Position numbers and translations under genes: made by a program
In this document: positions 10,475-22,460 of the stretch, piece by piece
Layout: each line of letters begins with the position of its first letter
Position numbering within the stretch: the first letter of the stretch is position 1
Notes under the pieces: model-generated
The model's input: the letters and a program-made list of their open reading frames with translations, nothing else
Database searches by the model: none
Told to the model about the DNA's origin: nothing
Assembly (NCBI GenBank): GCA_951799445.1
Contig: OX637288.1
Coordinates: 33,583,288 to 33,647,287 of the forward strand
Direction of reading: 5' to 3'
Source of the DNA: Pseudisothecium myosuroides
Taxonomy: Eukaryota; Streptophyta; Bryopsida; Hypnales; Lembophyllaceae
Length of the DNA stretch: 64,000 nt

Positions 10475-12371
10475 TCAACCCCTAAAGCCTGGAGGATGTT
10501 TTGGAACTGAAGAGGAAAAGTCCAAAACTGCCTATTTTTGATGCGTTGTCCAAAATCCAAAATCAATACTTTTTTCTGGAATTCCAACCATGCAAAAGTG
10601 TGTTAAATAAGTAAGGCAATGTGTGGAAGAAATTTCAGTCCACTTGACTGCGTGGATTGAAAGACTATAACATTTGAAGTGAGAAAAAAAAACTAAAAAT
10701 ACTTTTATTTCAATCACGTCAAATAGGGTCAACAAACTTTGAGCCTTCTTAGAGTAAAATTTTTATTCTACACAAGAATGCAGATTTTGACCACTCATGA
10801 GTATATGATGTTAGCTTCACTCATAAAAAATTTCAGAAGCAAATGTGGAGTCCAGCTTACTCAAAATTACCCTGCAATGCAAAGAGGTTAAGTGAATTGG
10901 CAATACACTCATCATCTTTTGATGATTTCTTGTCCAATGAGGAAATTTTTCATTTGAAATCCAAACAGTGAATAGTTAAAAGGCAAACATTTGGAACACA
11001 TGGGAAGAATTTCAAGAACTTTGACTTCACAAATTGCACGATAGTAGGGCTTGAAGTTAGAAGAATATATATATAAAATTGCCCCAATATAGTCAACAAA
11101 GTTTTACTCTTCCTAGAATGTGATTTGAAAACTAATTTTTTTTTTTGAAAAATTGTATGCAGTATGCCATACTTTACTATATAGATACTTGCCAAATTTC
11201 AAAAGTTGATGAGTGTTTTTGTAAAAAATGCCATAAAGATGCCCAAATTGCTTGGATTGCCAAAAAAGTTTAGGGCAACATAATTTTTAATTTGGACACT
11301 TGATTGGAAAAAAATTACATTTCCTTCAACCTCTAAAGGACCGTTGTCCCTTCGGGGGACAAATGCGATTTTGGGCAGGTACCTACGGGCTGAATTTTTG
11401 TCCTGATTTTTTGAAATTGTTTTAGAAGATAGAAAAATTGATAAGCTTCATGAAAATATAATTTTTTTTCAATCGGTGCCTGGGAACAAAAGTTATGCCC
11501 AAATAAGTTCAAAACAAGAGAGAGGGGGCAGTCGGGGCAGCAAAAAAAGATTTGCAAAAATTTGAATTAAATTTTTTTTTCTCATACATTATATTTTTGT
11601 CTATCTGGAAAGCTTTGATTCATTTCATTTGGATTTGTTACAAGAAAGTTATGGACAATCTTGTTTTTCGAGCAATTAGAGCATCTTTTTGAAAAAATAA
11701 CTTGTAGGACTCATTTCTGAATGCAATTTTTGCAATTTTAAAAAAAGAAGTTCTACATAGTTTAGTTTTCTTTCTAGAACAATCTCACCACTGGGATTAG
11801 TGCATTTTAATTCCATCTAAAAGACATTAATATTTTAGATTTTCCTTCTATCTTGTACTTATTTCTACCTAACAATTTTTTAAAGAATGAAAATTAAGTT
11901 TTTTGGAATTTTTTTAATTTTTATAAAGACTCTCAACTCAATTCTCTAATATAAAGATTTAAAGCTCAAAACTTTGTAGTGCAAAAAATTTAAGTTAAAA
12001 ATGTTCAAAGTCAAAAAATCTAGTCCCACAATGTGTTGAATAACTTGTTTTTTTCACTTTAAACGCAGATATCTTGCAATCTCTGTGGTCAAAAATTCTG
12101 AAATTTTTCCCACACATTCTCTTACTAGTTAGGTGTAGGATCATATAGTTAGATGTACAAAAAAATTCAATTTTTTTACTCTTTGCTATAGAAATGGCAG
12201 TTTTAAATGTTTTTGGGCAGAAAAAAGGCCTTGGTCCTTTACGGGTTAAGGGGGTACATGTTTATTCCTTGTGTCCAAATTTTTGGGAACATCACACCAA
12301 AATTCACTTCATAGGAACCTATCTAGATGTTCAGTTGTTTATTCAACAAACAATTGGCTTTTAGGGGTTAA
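10475..12371. mobile_element. TTAA element, subfamily D, interrupted by a subfamily A element
   Basis: Outer ends are TCAACCCCTAAAG and TTTTAGGGGTTAA. Without the inner insertion (11326-12249) the length is about 970 bp, matching the family. A partial D relative at about 18390-18903 runs continuously across the point where this copy is interrupted. Confidence 0.75.
11326..12249. mobile_element. TTAA element, subfamily A (copy 4), nested in D
   Basis: Left boundary TCAACCTCTAAAGGACC, right boundary TTTACGGGTTAA. The subterminal hairpin GTCCCTTCGGGGGAC is present, as in the copy at 3261. Inserted into the D element. Confidence 0.85.
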
Positions 12372-12719
12372 GATTTCATTTCTATCTCCTAAGAATGAGT
12401 GTGGATTTGACATTTTATTTTGATAACAATGAATAAATATTTTTTTATAGATTAATTTCACCCTAACAAATTTTTAATTGCATCAATTACCAAAGTTACA
12501 CAAAATAAAATTATAGAGAAGATGAAATCAAATCATTTTTTTAAAGAGGATAAAAATAACCTCCAACATTGGTATATAGTAGGGGAAGTTATAGTAGGGA
12601 GTCCTCATTCCTCCAACTTGTTGAAGGAGTGCATGTGGAATGAGATAAGTGAATAACCATTCAACCTCTCAAGGGAGAGTGCTAGCATGTGAGCATAGAA
12701 TCTATAAATTCACGAGCCC

Positions 12720-12869
12720 ATAGTTTATATTATAAACACCTACTATGGTTATAGGTGTATGTTATAGATACCTATGTTTTAAACACCTTTAAATAGTTGT
12801 AGGTAAATACCTACAACTAGGTTCAAGGCATGTAGGCTCACATCTTTGCACTCATGCGCTAGCATCGTT
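12720..12869. repeat. Repeat shared with 63.1-63.45 kb
   Basis: Contains TTGTAGGTAAATACCTACAA (palindromic) and TAGGCTCACATCTTTGC, both found in order near 63130-63450. In the second locus a MITE separates them. Confidence 0.6.
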
Positions 12870-13775
12870 GCCTTTAAAGGACTAAAGAGCCTACTTTGGG
12901 GTTTTTGAAAACTTGGGCAAGCTCTTTTGATTATGTAATTTGGAATATTTGCATGAAATTTTTAGAATGGATGCTAATCATCCTAATCTATATATGAAAC
13001 TTTGTCTTATGTCATTATGATAAATATTGCAAAAATCATAAGTTTTTTAAAATTTCAATACTAAGCCAGGAAACTAAAAATATATTTATTACAAAATATT
13101 AATTAATTTTATTGAATTGTATAGATTGATACCTACTCAAAAGCATTTAACCATTCAATTCCAAATAATGAGATGAAAGTTATGAGGTTTTTTATTTTGC
13201 ATGCAATGAAGTTAGAAAAATATATATAAAGTTGTTTTTTAAACTCAATTTTGAAAATTTCCAAATAAAAACAACAAGATTGAAGGATATAAATTGTTTA
13301 CTAAAATATTTTCACCATTGGACCAACAAGTCTCAATTTCTTGTAAAAATTATCAGTGGTTTAGGTTTTTCTTTCATTCGGTACCACATTCTACTTTATA
13401 TTTTTTTTAAAGATGAATATTAAAGTTTTTTTGGTTAAATTTTTTTACATATATTTTCAACCTATTTTCCAATACATTGAATAAAACATAGAAGTTATAG
13501 GATATACATGTTTTTTCTAAAAATGTTGAAAGACAAAACTTAGAGAAGGGCTAGAGAAGCATACATTCTGAAGTTTGTGCACATCAAACTTCTAATCATT
13601 GGGATAATTCATTGTGAAATTTGAGGAGCATATACTTGAACAAGTTAGCCAATGGATCCTATGGTTGGATTTGCTAAAAAAATAAATATAGATGAAGATT
13701 TTAGCCTTGGTTTTGAGATGAGTATTTTGAAGTAGTTTTGGGCTTCCAAACATCCAAAAGAACTTCAGGGATTAA
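12870..13775. mobile_element. TTAA element, subfamily C (copy 1)
   Basis: Starts CCTTTAAAGGACTAAAG and ends CTTCAGGGATTAA. It is collinear with the copy at 19815, sharing for example the GGACTAAA start and TGAAATTT(T/G)(T/A)A segments. Non-coding and AT-rich. Confidence 0.7.
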
Positions 13776-13813
13776 TCACAAATACTTCACCAAACTCGTT
13801 GAAGAATCTTGTC

Positions 13814-14743
13814 TTAACCCCTAAAGGACCGAGGCCTTTTTTCTGCCAAAAAACAGTGAAAACTGCCATTTCTATAGCAAACAATAAAAAAAATTGAAAA
13901 ATGTTTTTTTTGCAAATCTAACCATAGGATCTTACACCTAACTAGTATGAGAATGTATGGAAAAAGTTTCAAAATTTTTGACCACATAGATTGCAAGATA
14001 TCTGCGTTTAAAGTGAAAAAAGCAAGTTTTTCAGCACATTGCGGGACTAGATTTTTTGACTTTAAACCCTTTTTATTTAAAATTTTTGCACTACAGAGTT
14101 TTGAGCTTTAAATCTTTATAGAGGAGAATTGAGTTGAGAGTCTAGGAAAAAAAAAGAAATTCAAAAAAACTTAATTACCATTCTTAAAAGAATTGTTAAG
14201 TAGAAGTAAGAATGAGATAGAAGGAAAATCTAAAATATTAATATGGAATTAGAATTCACTAATCCCAATGGTGAGATTGTTCTAGCAACTAAACTAAACC
14301 ATGCAAAAAAAATATTTTGAAAAATTTGAAAGATTGCATTCAGAAATAAATCCTACAAGTTATTTTTTTCAAGAAGATGCTCTAACTGCCCGAAAAACAA
14401 GAATGTCCATAACTTTCTCATAACATATCCAAATGAAATGAATCAAAGCTTTCCGGATAGAAAAAAATATAATCTATGAAAAAAAAAATATTAAAAAAAA
14501 AATTCAAATTTTTGTCCATTTTTTTTTGCTGCCCGAGCTGCCCGCCGTCCCCTGTTTTGAGCTTATTTGGTCATAACTTTTTTTTCCGGGCACCGATTGT
14601 GAAAAAAATTATATTCCCACAAAGCTTATCAGTTTTTCTATTTCCAAAAAAAGTTTCAAAAAATCACAAGAAAATTTCAGCCCGTAGGTACCTGCCCGAA
14701 AACGCATTTGTCCCCGAAGGGACAACGGTCCTTTAGGGGTTAA
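13814..14743. mobile_element. TTAA element, subfamily A (copy 5)
   Basis: 930 bp with intact TTAACCCCTAAAGGACC / GGTCCTTTAGGGGTTAA ends, one of the best preserved copies. The subterminal hairpin is near 14709-14727. Orientation as copy 1. Confidence 0.9.
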
Positions 14744-15032
14744 TCCAACGTAATAAGTAAGACTTTTTCCAAGTTGTTGAAATCATTGAGGCTACTATGA
14801 CTCCCTCTAATGCAACTTCATTGGTTAGCCTTGTAAGAGAGTTTTGTTGAGGGAGAAATGTAAATATAGAACTTCAAAGGCAAAATGAAATTTGGCATGA
14901 CAAGATGTTAGACCCAAAAATCTTCAAATTCACAAATATTTGACATTGTAAACACTACTTTTAATAACATTTTACCTATTTAATACATTTTTTAATGGAA
15001 AATATGATTGTAACATTTAAGTAGGTTTGATA

Positions 15033-15893
15033 TTAACCTCTAAAGTTCCTTTACTTTGTTTTCATGCCAAACGCTTCAAAATTGCCATTTCTAGTACAAG
15101 TACCAAATTTTAGAAAAAACATTTTTGAAAACTTGTAATCATAGGATCTTGTAGTACAATAGTTTGAGAAGATGTGGAAAAAATTTCAGAAATTTCCATC
15201 GTGTAGATTGCAAGATATTAGCATTTGAATTGACAAAAATCTTTGTTTTGTCCCTTCAAAAAACATGGTAGTTGCACTTCACAAGGTCACATTTGTATGA
15301 AAAAATGTCCAAAATGGTGGTGCTTCTTTGGTTTCATTCTTCAAGGCAAGTTGGCTACATGCTTGAAAAATTTCAGATCATTTTGAATTGTACAACATAT
15401 AGGAAAAAAATAATAAGTAGAAAGAAGTAGAAAATGATACAAAATACAAATAGTTCAGAATTTAGTTATGCAATTGAAAAATTCCAATTGTTGTAATGTT
15501 GTAATATACAATCTACATCCTATGATTTTATTTTTTTCAAAAAATATTGAAAATTGAGTAAAATAGAGGACTTCAAAGTTTATTTTAGAGTAGAGAATCC
15601 ATAATTGCCCGCAAACCAAAATCCTCATAACTTCCATCTCATTAATCAAAATGGAATGATTCAAAGCTTCCCACATACATATAAATATAGAAAACCAATA
15701 TTAAATTTTTATTTAAAAAAAAAGTAATATTTATTGACTTGCTTGGACTTCCCGGTCTGAAAGAAAACTACATATCATATAATAACTTTTAAACTATGTA
15801 CTCAAAAGTTATGAAAATTGGTGGGCCTTAAAAGAAAAACCTTGTCCCCATGTTGTGTAAAATTTTCAAACTAAAAGAAAGAAAATGTTACTT
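15033..15893. mobile_element. TTAA element, subfamily B (copy 2), right end missing
   Basis: Left end TTAACCTCTAAAGTTCC. Collinear with the B copies at 6589 and 42487, but the sequence stops matching near 15893, so the last 50-100 bp and the right terminal repeat are lost. Confidence 0.75.
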
Positions 15894-16287
15894 ACGATGC
15901 TCTATGGAATGCGTTGCTTGATTCTAGTCGCACTGCGCAATTGAAGGCACGAATTAGGGCTCAACAACGTCCTCAACAAGCTTCTACCATATGGAATAGA
16001 TTTGATAACATTTGAATTCACTCTCTGGTTCTTGCTACTAGGCTACACTCATGTATTATCTGGAACAAGATTGGCCCTCCTCTTTGTTTGTTTCAGTAGT
16101 TCTTTTGCCTTTTGTTTTGTCTCTTGCTCTTATCTCTTCAGTGTCCAGTTCTTGAGAGCTTGGATTGTTCTTCCTGATTTTTTTTAGTCCAATTGTTTGT
16201 TCCATTTGTTAAACAAAAAAAATCCATTTATAATAAGTTGCTCGAAATCGCTATGTTGCAAAAAACCCATAGTTTGATGTGTTAAAG

Positions 16288-16368
16288 GTTATCCCCTAAA
16301 GAACCGGGGGTGCCTAAACCCATGTTGCAGAAGCCACTTGGTGACCTTGTGATTCTTTAGGGGATAAC
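16288..16368. mobile_element. 81-bp miniature element with CCCCTAAAG ends
   Basis: Perfect 16-bp terminal inverted repeats (GTTATCCCCTAAAGAA and its reverse complement) around a 49-bp centre. The ends are almost those of the 0.9-kb TTAA elements, with TTAT/ATAA in place of TTAA. It may be the minimal derivative of that family. Confidence 0.75.
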
Positions 16369-17444
16369 AATGAATAGATTCTAAGGCGAATGTATTTATG
16401 TGCAAAGAGTGCCACTTGAACCCATATTACATTGCCAATAAAAGTTACCTCTTCCCTTCAAATAAGCAGAAGGTTGGGCGGCCTTCCAAAAGCATTTGAC
16501 CCTTGTGTGGCCAATTGGCAATTCTCCATTGGTGGCATAATCCACCCCCAATTCTTGCCAAAAAATAACCCCGATTCTCCTAGACTGCCACAGAATAGAC
16601 CTCCTGCTTCCTAATACGTCCCCTTCTCTCCGTAACGGTTCCCAAGAAGCAGCCGCCAAACGGGCAAACGCCCCCCGCCTTCCCGGATATTTCCTCCTCT
16701 CCACGTCAGATTCCAACTGCCACGTGCCAGTCCAGTTCAGCCTAATTTGGTACTCTTGATACCAGTCATCAAGATCGTGCGCTCAAGGCTCCCACCTCGA
16801 GGTGTCAGCTCAGCTCCCCCCCAGGTGTGAGGTTCCGGGTTTAATTTTTCTATTTATTTTGGGGACCAAATGGGAGAATGAGGTTCTGTTTTCGACCCCT
16901 CCTCAGAATGTACGCGGTTCCGAGATTTGGCTGGCCCCCTGCCCGCCGCCTTGCATTTTCCCAAATGGATTCATGAATCTCGGGCTTAATTCACTGAGAC
17001 GGAGGGGCACAGTTGGTGTTATCCAAGGGATCCCACAAGTCCAGAACCCCTCTAGCCTATCCACAGTCCGAACAAGGCCGTTAAAGAATAAGGAACGGTC
17101 CAAGGGCTCCTGGGGCCCTAAAATTAGACCTTTGAAAAAAATAAAAAATGGTTTTTCTACAGTAGTTTGAATCGAAGAAGCAAGTTCTGTTCTGTTTTTC
17201 GAAAATTAGATTGCTTTTACAGTATATAAACAAACTGCTCTCTCTTTTGACTCTTGCTGTTCTTTCGGAGTCATTTAGGGTATCTTCTTCTTGGGGGTCA
17301 GTCGTGGCCCTTGGAATGGAAGATGATGTCATAACGAATTGCTCCTCAGATGCTTTGGGGCGGGGGGGACACCTGGAATGGACTACACAACATTGTTACG
17401 GAGCATTAATTAGGATAACCAGGCAATGCTGAGAAGGGAGAAGG
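16369..17444. other. GC-richer interval with ACGT-core motifs, no gene
   Basis: Includes a CCACGTCA motif and a GCCACGTGCC G-box palindrome within 16700-16730, typical of plant bZIP/bHLH sites. Overlapping open frames up to 122 codons on both strands show no family features. May be an old promoter region. Confidence 0.4.
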
Positions 17445-17761
17445 TAAGGTAGGAGGCTCAAACTCGGACCGGGCATTGAAAGCGAACATGACTCAAAGGT
17501 ACATTTTGCTTTCTTCAATGTACCAACTATGCACATTTCAGGAGGTGGTCGCTTTGGATGACCACAAATGACCACTTTTTTTCAACTGCAACAATTTGTA
17601 ACTAATTCCACAAAGGTCCAAAAAATATGAAACGACTTGGGTTAGATGTCAATTCCACTTGTCTTTCAAGGAAAATTTACTGAAATATATTTCAAGATGT
17701 TTTACCTACCCAAAATTTAGTTTCAGCACTTAGATGGTCGCTTTAAGGACCTCCTACCTTA
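17445..17761. mobile_element. MITE with TAAGGTAGGAGG ends (copy 1)
   Basis: Ends TAAGGTAGGAGGCTC and GGACCTCCTACCTTA, 317 bp, non-coding. A relative at 19060-19472 shares the ends. Confidence 0.75.
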
Positions 17762-17897
17762 GACGCACCCATTCCCGTCCGTGTACCCCATTCCATCATC
17801 ATGTACAAATGGAATACATTCTAGAAAGAAAATGTGCACCTTGGGGTACATATTGACAAAATGTGGTAAACGTATGGGAATGTGTGTCTATCTTAAG
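17757..17897. mobile_element. Palindromic MITE, about 140 bp, CTAAGGTAG ends (copy 2)
   Basis: Starts CTTAGACGCACCCATTCCCG and ends TGTGTCTATCTTAAG. The core is collinear with the copies at 5806 and 19570. Directly abuts the MITE ending at 17761. Confidence 0.75.
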
Positions 17898-18389
17898 CAT
17901 GTTTGACCATCTACAAGGCAAGTTTCTTCACTGAAAAATTTTCCCGTGTGCGGAAGTAGAGTGCCGAAGGTTTCAAAAATTTTGCAGATTTTTATTTCTC
18001 AAAACATAGTTACTGTGAATTTTTCAGCGGAAGATTATATTCCTCCCAGATCAGTGATATAGAGCTTGCTATTTCTGATCATGGATCGAAAAAAAAATCA
18101 ACCAAGGGATGCTTGCAATATTGAGAGTCTTCAGTTGTGGCTAATCAAAATACACCACAACTACCTCAAGAACTAAGCCATAATTAATCAATGTTCTTCT
18201 CTTCCTTCACGGAAAGAAAATAGTCTACATAGCAAAAATGGAGGGGGGGTGATCAGGAATGGGGTGCTTCCTATATTATGCTTTGCTAGATGCCTTGGAG
18301 GGAGAGACAGAGTTAACGCTAAAGGAAGGAGGCACATTTGGGGCACAAATTGTGTGAAAACTTCCACTTTGGGGGGCAATGAGAAAAAA

Positions 18390-18903
18390 TAGATTTTTTA
18401 TTTTTATTTTTCAAAATTCAATCACAAAAATTTGTATTAGAGTACTATGGGAATGTATGGAAAAAAAATTCGGAAATTTTGAAAGAATAAATTGAAAGAT
18501 TATAATGTTTGAAGTTAGAAGAAATTTGTTTTTTTGTTTATTTGGTCGTATCTAACAAGGCCAACAAACTTTATATCCTCCTAAAGTGAGATCTTTACAC
18601 TATACATGGATTTTTTTGTACATTTGCATCTTATGTCATGCAAGTTATATACTTGCCAAATTTCAAGAAGATTTTTGCACATGCTGCTCAAAGCAGGTCG
18701 GACTGCCTAAAAAGTTCAAAGAATCATAACTTTTGATCTAGGCAATTGATCAAAAAAAAATATTATTTTCCCACTGAAGGGGAACATGTTTACATCTTGT
18801 GTCAAAAATTTGAAGAACATTTGTTAAAAAATGACTTCATATTCACCTATCTCATATTACTTGCATACATTCAATTGTCATTTGGTCCTTTAAGGAGGTA
18901 ATT
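18390..18903. mobile_element. TTAA element, subfamily D, 5'-truncated
   Basis: Matches the D element at 10475 across its second half and continues without interruption where that copy carries an inserted A element. Right end GGTCCTTTAAGGAGGTAATT, decayed. Confidence 0.65.
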
Positions 18904-19059
18904 AAAGGATTGAGGTTGGCTTAAGAGCCATAGAAAACAATTTTGTTCACTGGAGGGATACCCTTTTCAAAGATGCAAAAGGGACCTGACTACTGCATTG
19001 ATAAATAATGTAATGTAATGTTTGGGTGTGTGAAAATAACTAAAATGTTAACCATAAGT

Positions 19060-19472
19060 TAAGATAGGAGGCTCAGAAATGGAGCATCTCACAGGTGGTC
19101 CGCCTTTTTCATGTATTTCCTTGGACGGGAATATTTTTAGCTCATTTTTCACAAGTAGAAAAATTGATGAGGAATCTAACCCAAGTAGTTTGGTATTTTT
19201 CCGAGCATTTTGAATTACTTATGAATTTTCAAACAAGTTGGGTCGTAGGTCCCTATTTGTGATCCTAGGTCTTTCATAAATGGTTCACTTGCAATTCTAA
19301 ATAAAAATGGGAAAAGCAAAGAGAATGATTGGCTCTTGCAATTAATAAGTCTTTTTTCCTTAATTCATACAATGACTATACTAGTCAATTTCAGAACCAA
19401 TTCACGTCCATTTCATAGCCATTTATAGGGTCCATTCTTAATGCCCGCTCTGTTTTACAGCCTCCTACCTTA
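19060..19472. mobile_element. MITE with TAAGGTAGGAGG ends (copy 2)
   Basis: Ends TAAGATAGGAGGCTCAG and CAGCCTCCTACCTTA. The interior shares short tracts with copy 1, such as the ACAAGTGGAA-type segments. Confidence 0.65.
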
Positions 19473-19569
19473 TTACTAATCCAAAGTTTATTATGGTGGT
19501 CATGATGAAAAAGTTTGGGATTTGAGTCTGGAATTGTCATGGAAGGAATTGTTAGCTGAAAATGCTGAT

Positions 19570-19714
19570 ATAAGGTAGACAAACTCATTTTCGTTCGTTT
19601 ACCCAATTCCATCATCATGTACCAATGTTGCACATTTTTTTTCCTAGAATGTACACCATTGGTACATGATGATGGAATGGGGTACATGGATGGGAATGAG
19701 TGCGTCTACCTTAG
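19570..19714. mobile_element. Palindromic MITE, about 145 bp, CTAAGGTAG ends (copy 3)
   Basis: Starts ATAAGGTAGACAAACTC and ends GAGTGCGTCTACCTTAG. The paired cores CATCATCATGTACCA and TGGTACATGATGATG are intact. Confidence 0.85.
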
Positions 19715-19814
19715 TGTACAAAAAAGTCCTTGAAAAATCCCTTCATTTGTTTCAAAACAAATAAATACAAGCATTACACTAATAATGGTATTCAATGTTA
19801 CATGTACTATTTAA

Positions 19815-20714
19815 TTAACCTCTAAAGGACTAAATAGACTAGTTTGGGATTTTGAGAACTTAGGTAAGCTTTGATAACTTCATAATCAATTTGAATTTTT
19901 GTATGAAATTTGTAAGATGGATGCTAATCATCCTAATCTATGTGAGAAGCTTTGTTTTGCATTATTGTCATAAATATTGCAAAAGTTAGAAGTTTTTTTT
20001 TCCAATTTCAATGTCAAGCCGGATAACTAAACATGTGTTTTATAGGAGATAAATTAATTTCATTAGATTTTATAGATTGATACCAACTCAAAAACATTTG
20101 AACCATTCAATTCCAAATAATGAGGTGAAAGCTATGAGGGTTTTTATTGTGCATGCAATGAAGGTAGAAAAAATCATTTTCAAACTCGATTTTTGAAATT
20201 TCTTTAGAAAAATAGATGAAAGGATACCAATTTCTTACTAAAAAAATCTCACTATAGGGATTCTCAATTTCAAGTTCTTCAAAAAGTTATTGGTAGTTTA
20301 GTATTTTTCATTCATTCAAAACCACCTTCTATTTCATATTTTTTAAAGATGACTATGGAAGTTCTTTGGTTAGGTTCTTTTATATATATTTTCAATCCAT
20401 TTTCCGATAGATTGACTAAAATGCACAAATTAAGGGGCATATGTTTTTTTTTCTACAAAAGTTGAAAGACAAAACTCTATCCTTTGGAAAAGCTAGGAAT
20501 GCCTATATTTTGAAGTTTAGGCACATTGAACTTGCAATTGGTGGAGATATTCACTTTAAAATTTGGCGAGGATATGATTAAACAAGTTAACTAAAGAAAA
20601 CTATGATTACATCTATTCAAGAGAAAATATAGGTGAAGATTTTAGCCTTACTTCGGGGACAAGTATTTTGAAGCAGTTTGAGGTCTCTAAACAAAAAAGA
20701 ACTTTAGGGGTTAA
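19815..20714. mobile_element. TTAA element, subfamily C (copy 2)
   Basis: Bounded by TTAA, with ends CCTCTAAAGGACTAAAT and CTTTAGGGG. About 900 bp, AT-rich, non-coding, collinear with the copy at 12870. Confidence 0.85.
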
Positions 20715-20899
20715 AAAAACCTTGAGTACTTATTCTTGATGAATATTTTTACAAAAAGCATAGATATCCATACTATCGTGTTCGAAGAAGAGGATCTCAA
20801 TAAATATAGATGGTACAAATATTCATCAAGTATAAAAACTTAGCACATTTTAAAAACAATTAGTGCTAAAAAAACTAAATATCATTCTTAGTGGTCTTG

Positions 20900-21361
20900 A
20901 GTTAATTTTTTAATTCTGAAGTTTAAATAGTCTGACGGGAACAATTTTTTTTGAGTTTTTTTAAAAATTGAGTTTAGAAACAAATCCAATATTTTATTTT
21001 TTCAAGAAGATGCTGTGATTGCTTGGAAAATAAGATGCTCCATAATTTTCACATCACTAATCCAAATAGAATGAATTAAAGCTTTCCAAAAAAAAATGAT
21101 TTATAAGAAGAAAAAAATTAAGACTTTAATTTCAAGTTTTATTGGATTTCTTTTGCTACCCTGCAAATGTATAAATTGTGTTTAAGATGGCATAACTTTT
21201 GCTTAGAAGCACCAATTGAAACAAAAATTACATTTTCCAATAGATAATGTATTTTTCTATTTATTTATTTTAAATTAAAAACATAACAAAATTTGAGATT
21301 GTAGGAGCTTGCCCAATATCCATTTTATCCTATGTAGGAACTTTGGTCCTTTGGGGGTTAA
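20900..21361. mobile_element. TTAA element, partial copy (A-like)
   Basis: Only the right half is recognisable. It ends TTGGTCCTTTGGGGGTTAA at 21361; the left end is missing. Confidence 0.6.
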
Positions 21362-21553
21362 GGGTTGAAGAATAATTCTTAACTATAATCCTTAAATTTT
21401 AAGAGAATTTGGTGTGCATCTTTCAATGCACACAAGCTTCATTGAATTATTTTATACAATGATGCACAATATACCTATTTAAAGCAAATTATTTAACTAA
21501 ATAGTTTCATTTTAGTCCCTCTCAAAGTCACGTGTATTTTTTACAAAATCAAA

Positions 21554-22460
21554 TTAACTTCTAAAGGACCAAGGCATGATTTTTTTGTCAAAAAACATTG
21601 AAAAATGCCGTTTCTACTGCAAAAGCAAAACATGTAAAAAAATGTTTTTTTTGCACATCTATTCATAGGATCTTGCACTAGATTAGTATATAACTGTATA
21701 GAAGACTTTTCAAAAACTTTGACCCTGTAGATTGTATGATATTTGGATTTAAAGTGAAGAAAACGAGTTTTTATACACCTTCAATGATTAGATTATAAGA
21801 CTTTGAATCTTCTTAGTTTGAAATTTTTGCACTAGCTATTTTTTATTTTCTAATTTTTTATATATTGAAGAATTGAGTCGAGAGTTTAGGAAATTTAATT
21901 TAATTCAAAAAAATCTTGATTTTCATTTTTAAGAGAATTGTTAAAGTAGAAGTAGATTTGAGATTGAAGGAAAATACTAAATCATCAATAGCTCTAAGAT
22001 GGAATTGAAACTCACTAATTCCAACAGTGAGAATGTTCTAGCAAGCAAGCTTCACCTGGTGGAACTTTTTTAAATTTAAAAAAAAAAATAGAGTTAAAAA
22101 AACAAATCCAATCCCTTCTTTCCAAACAGTTTTCTATAACTGTGTGCAAAACAAGATGTTACATAACTTTCACATTACTAATCTAAATGGAATGAATCGA
22201 AACTTTCCATATAGACAAAAATACGATCCATGAAAAACAAAAAGTTTCAACTTTGTTTCAATTGTTTCAATTTTTTTTTTCCTGGCCCATTAAACAATAA
22301 AAGAGCTTATTGTGGTATGAGTCGCATAACTTTTGTTTTTGGGCACCAATTAAAATAAAAATTACATCCCCCAAAAGCTAATATGTTTTTCTACCTTCAA
22401 AAAAAGTTTCAAAAAATCAGACCCAAAACTAAACTATCTCACTTTGGGGACAATGAATAT
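21554..22460. mobile_element. TTAA element, subfamily A, decayed right end (copy 6)
   Basis: Left end TTAACTTCTAAAGGACC. The interior follows the A order (GGATCTTGCACTAGATTAGT near the left, GGGCACCAATT near the right). The terminal repeat on the right is no longer legible. Confidence 0.7.

Noticed and set aside
14476..14736. 86-codon frame recurring in several TTAA elements as a possible small protein
   Set aside because: The frame is shared only because the element end is shared; lengths and residues shift between copies, with no sign of purifying selection.
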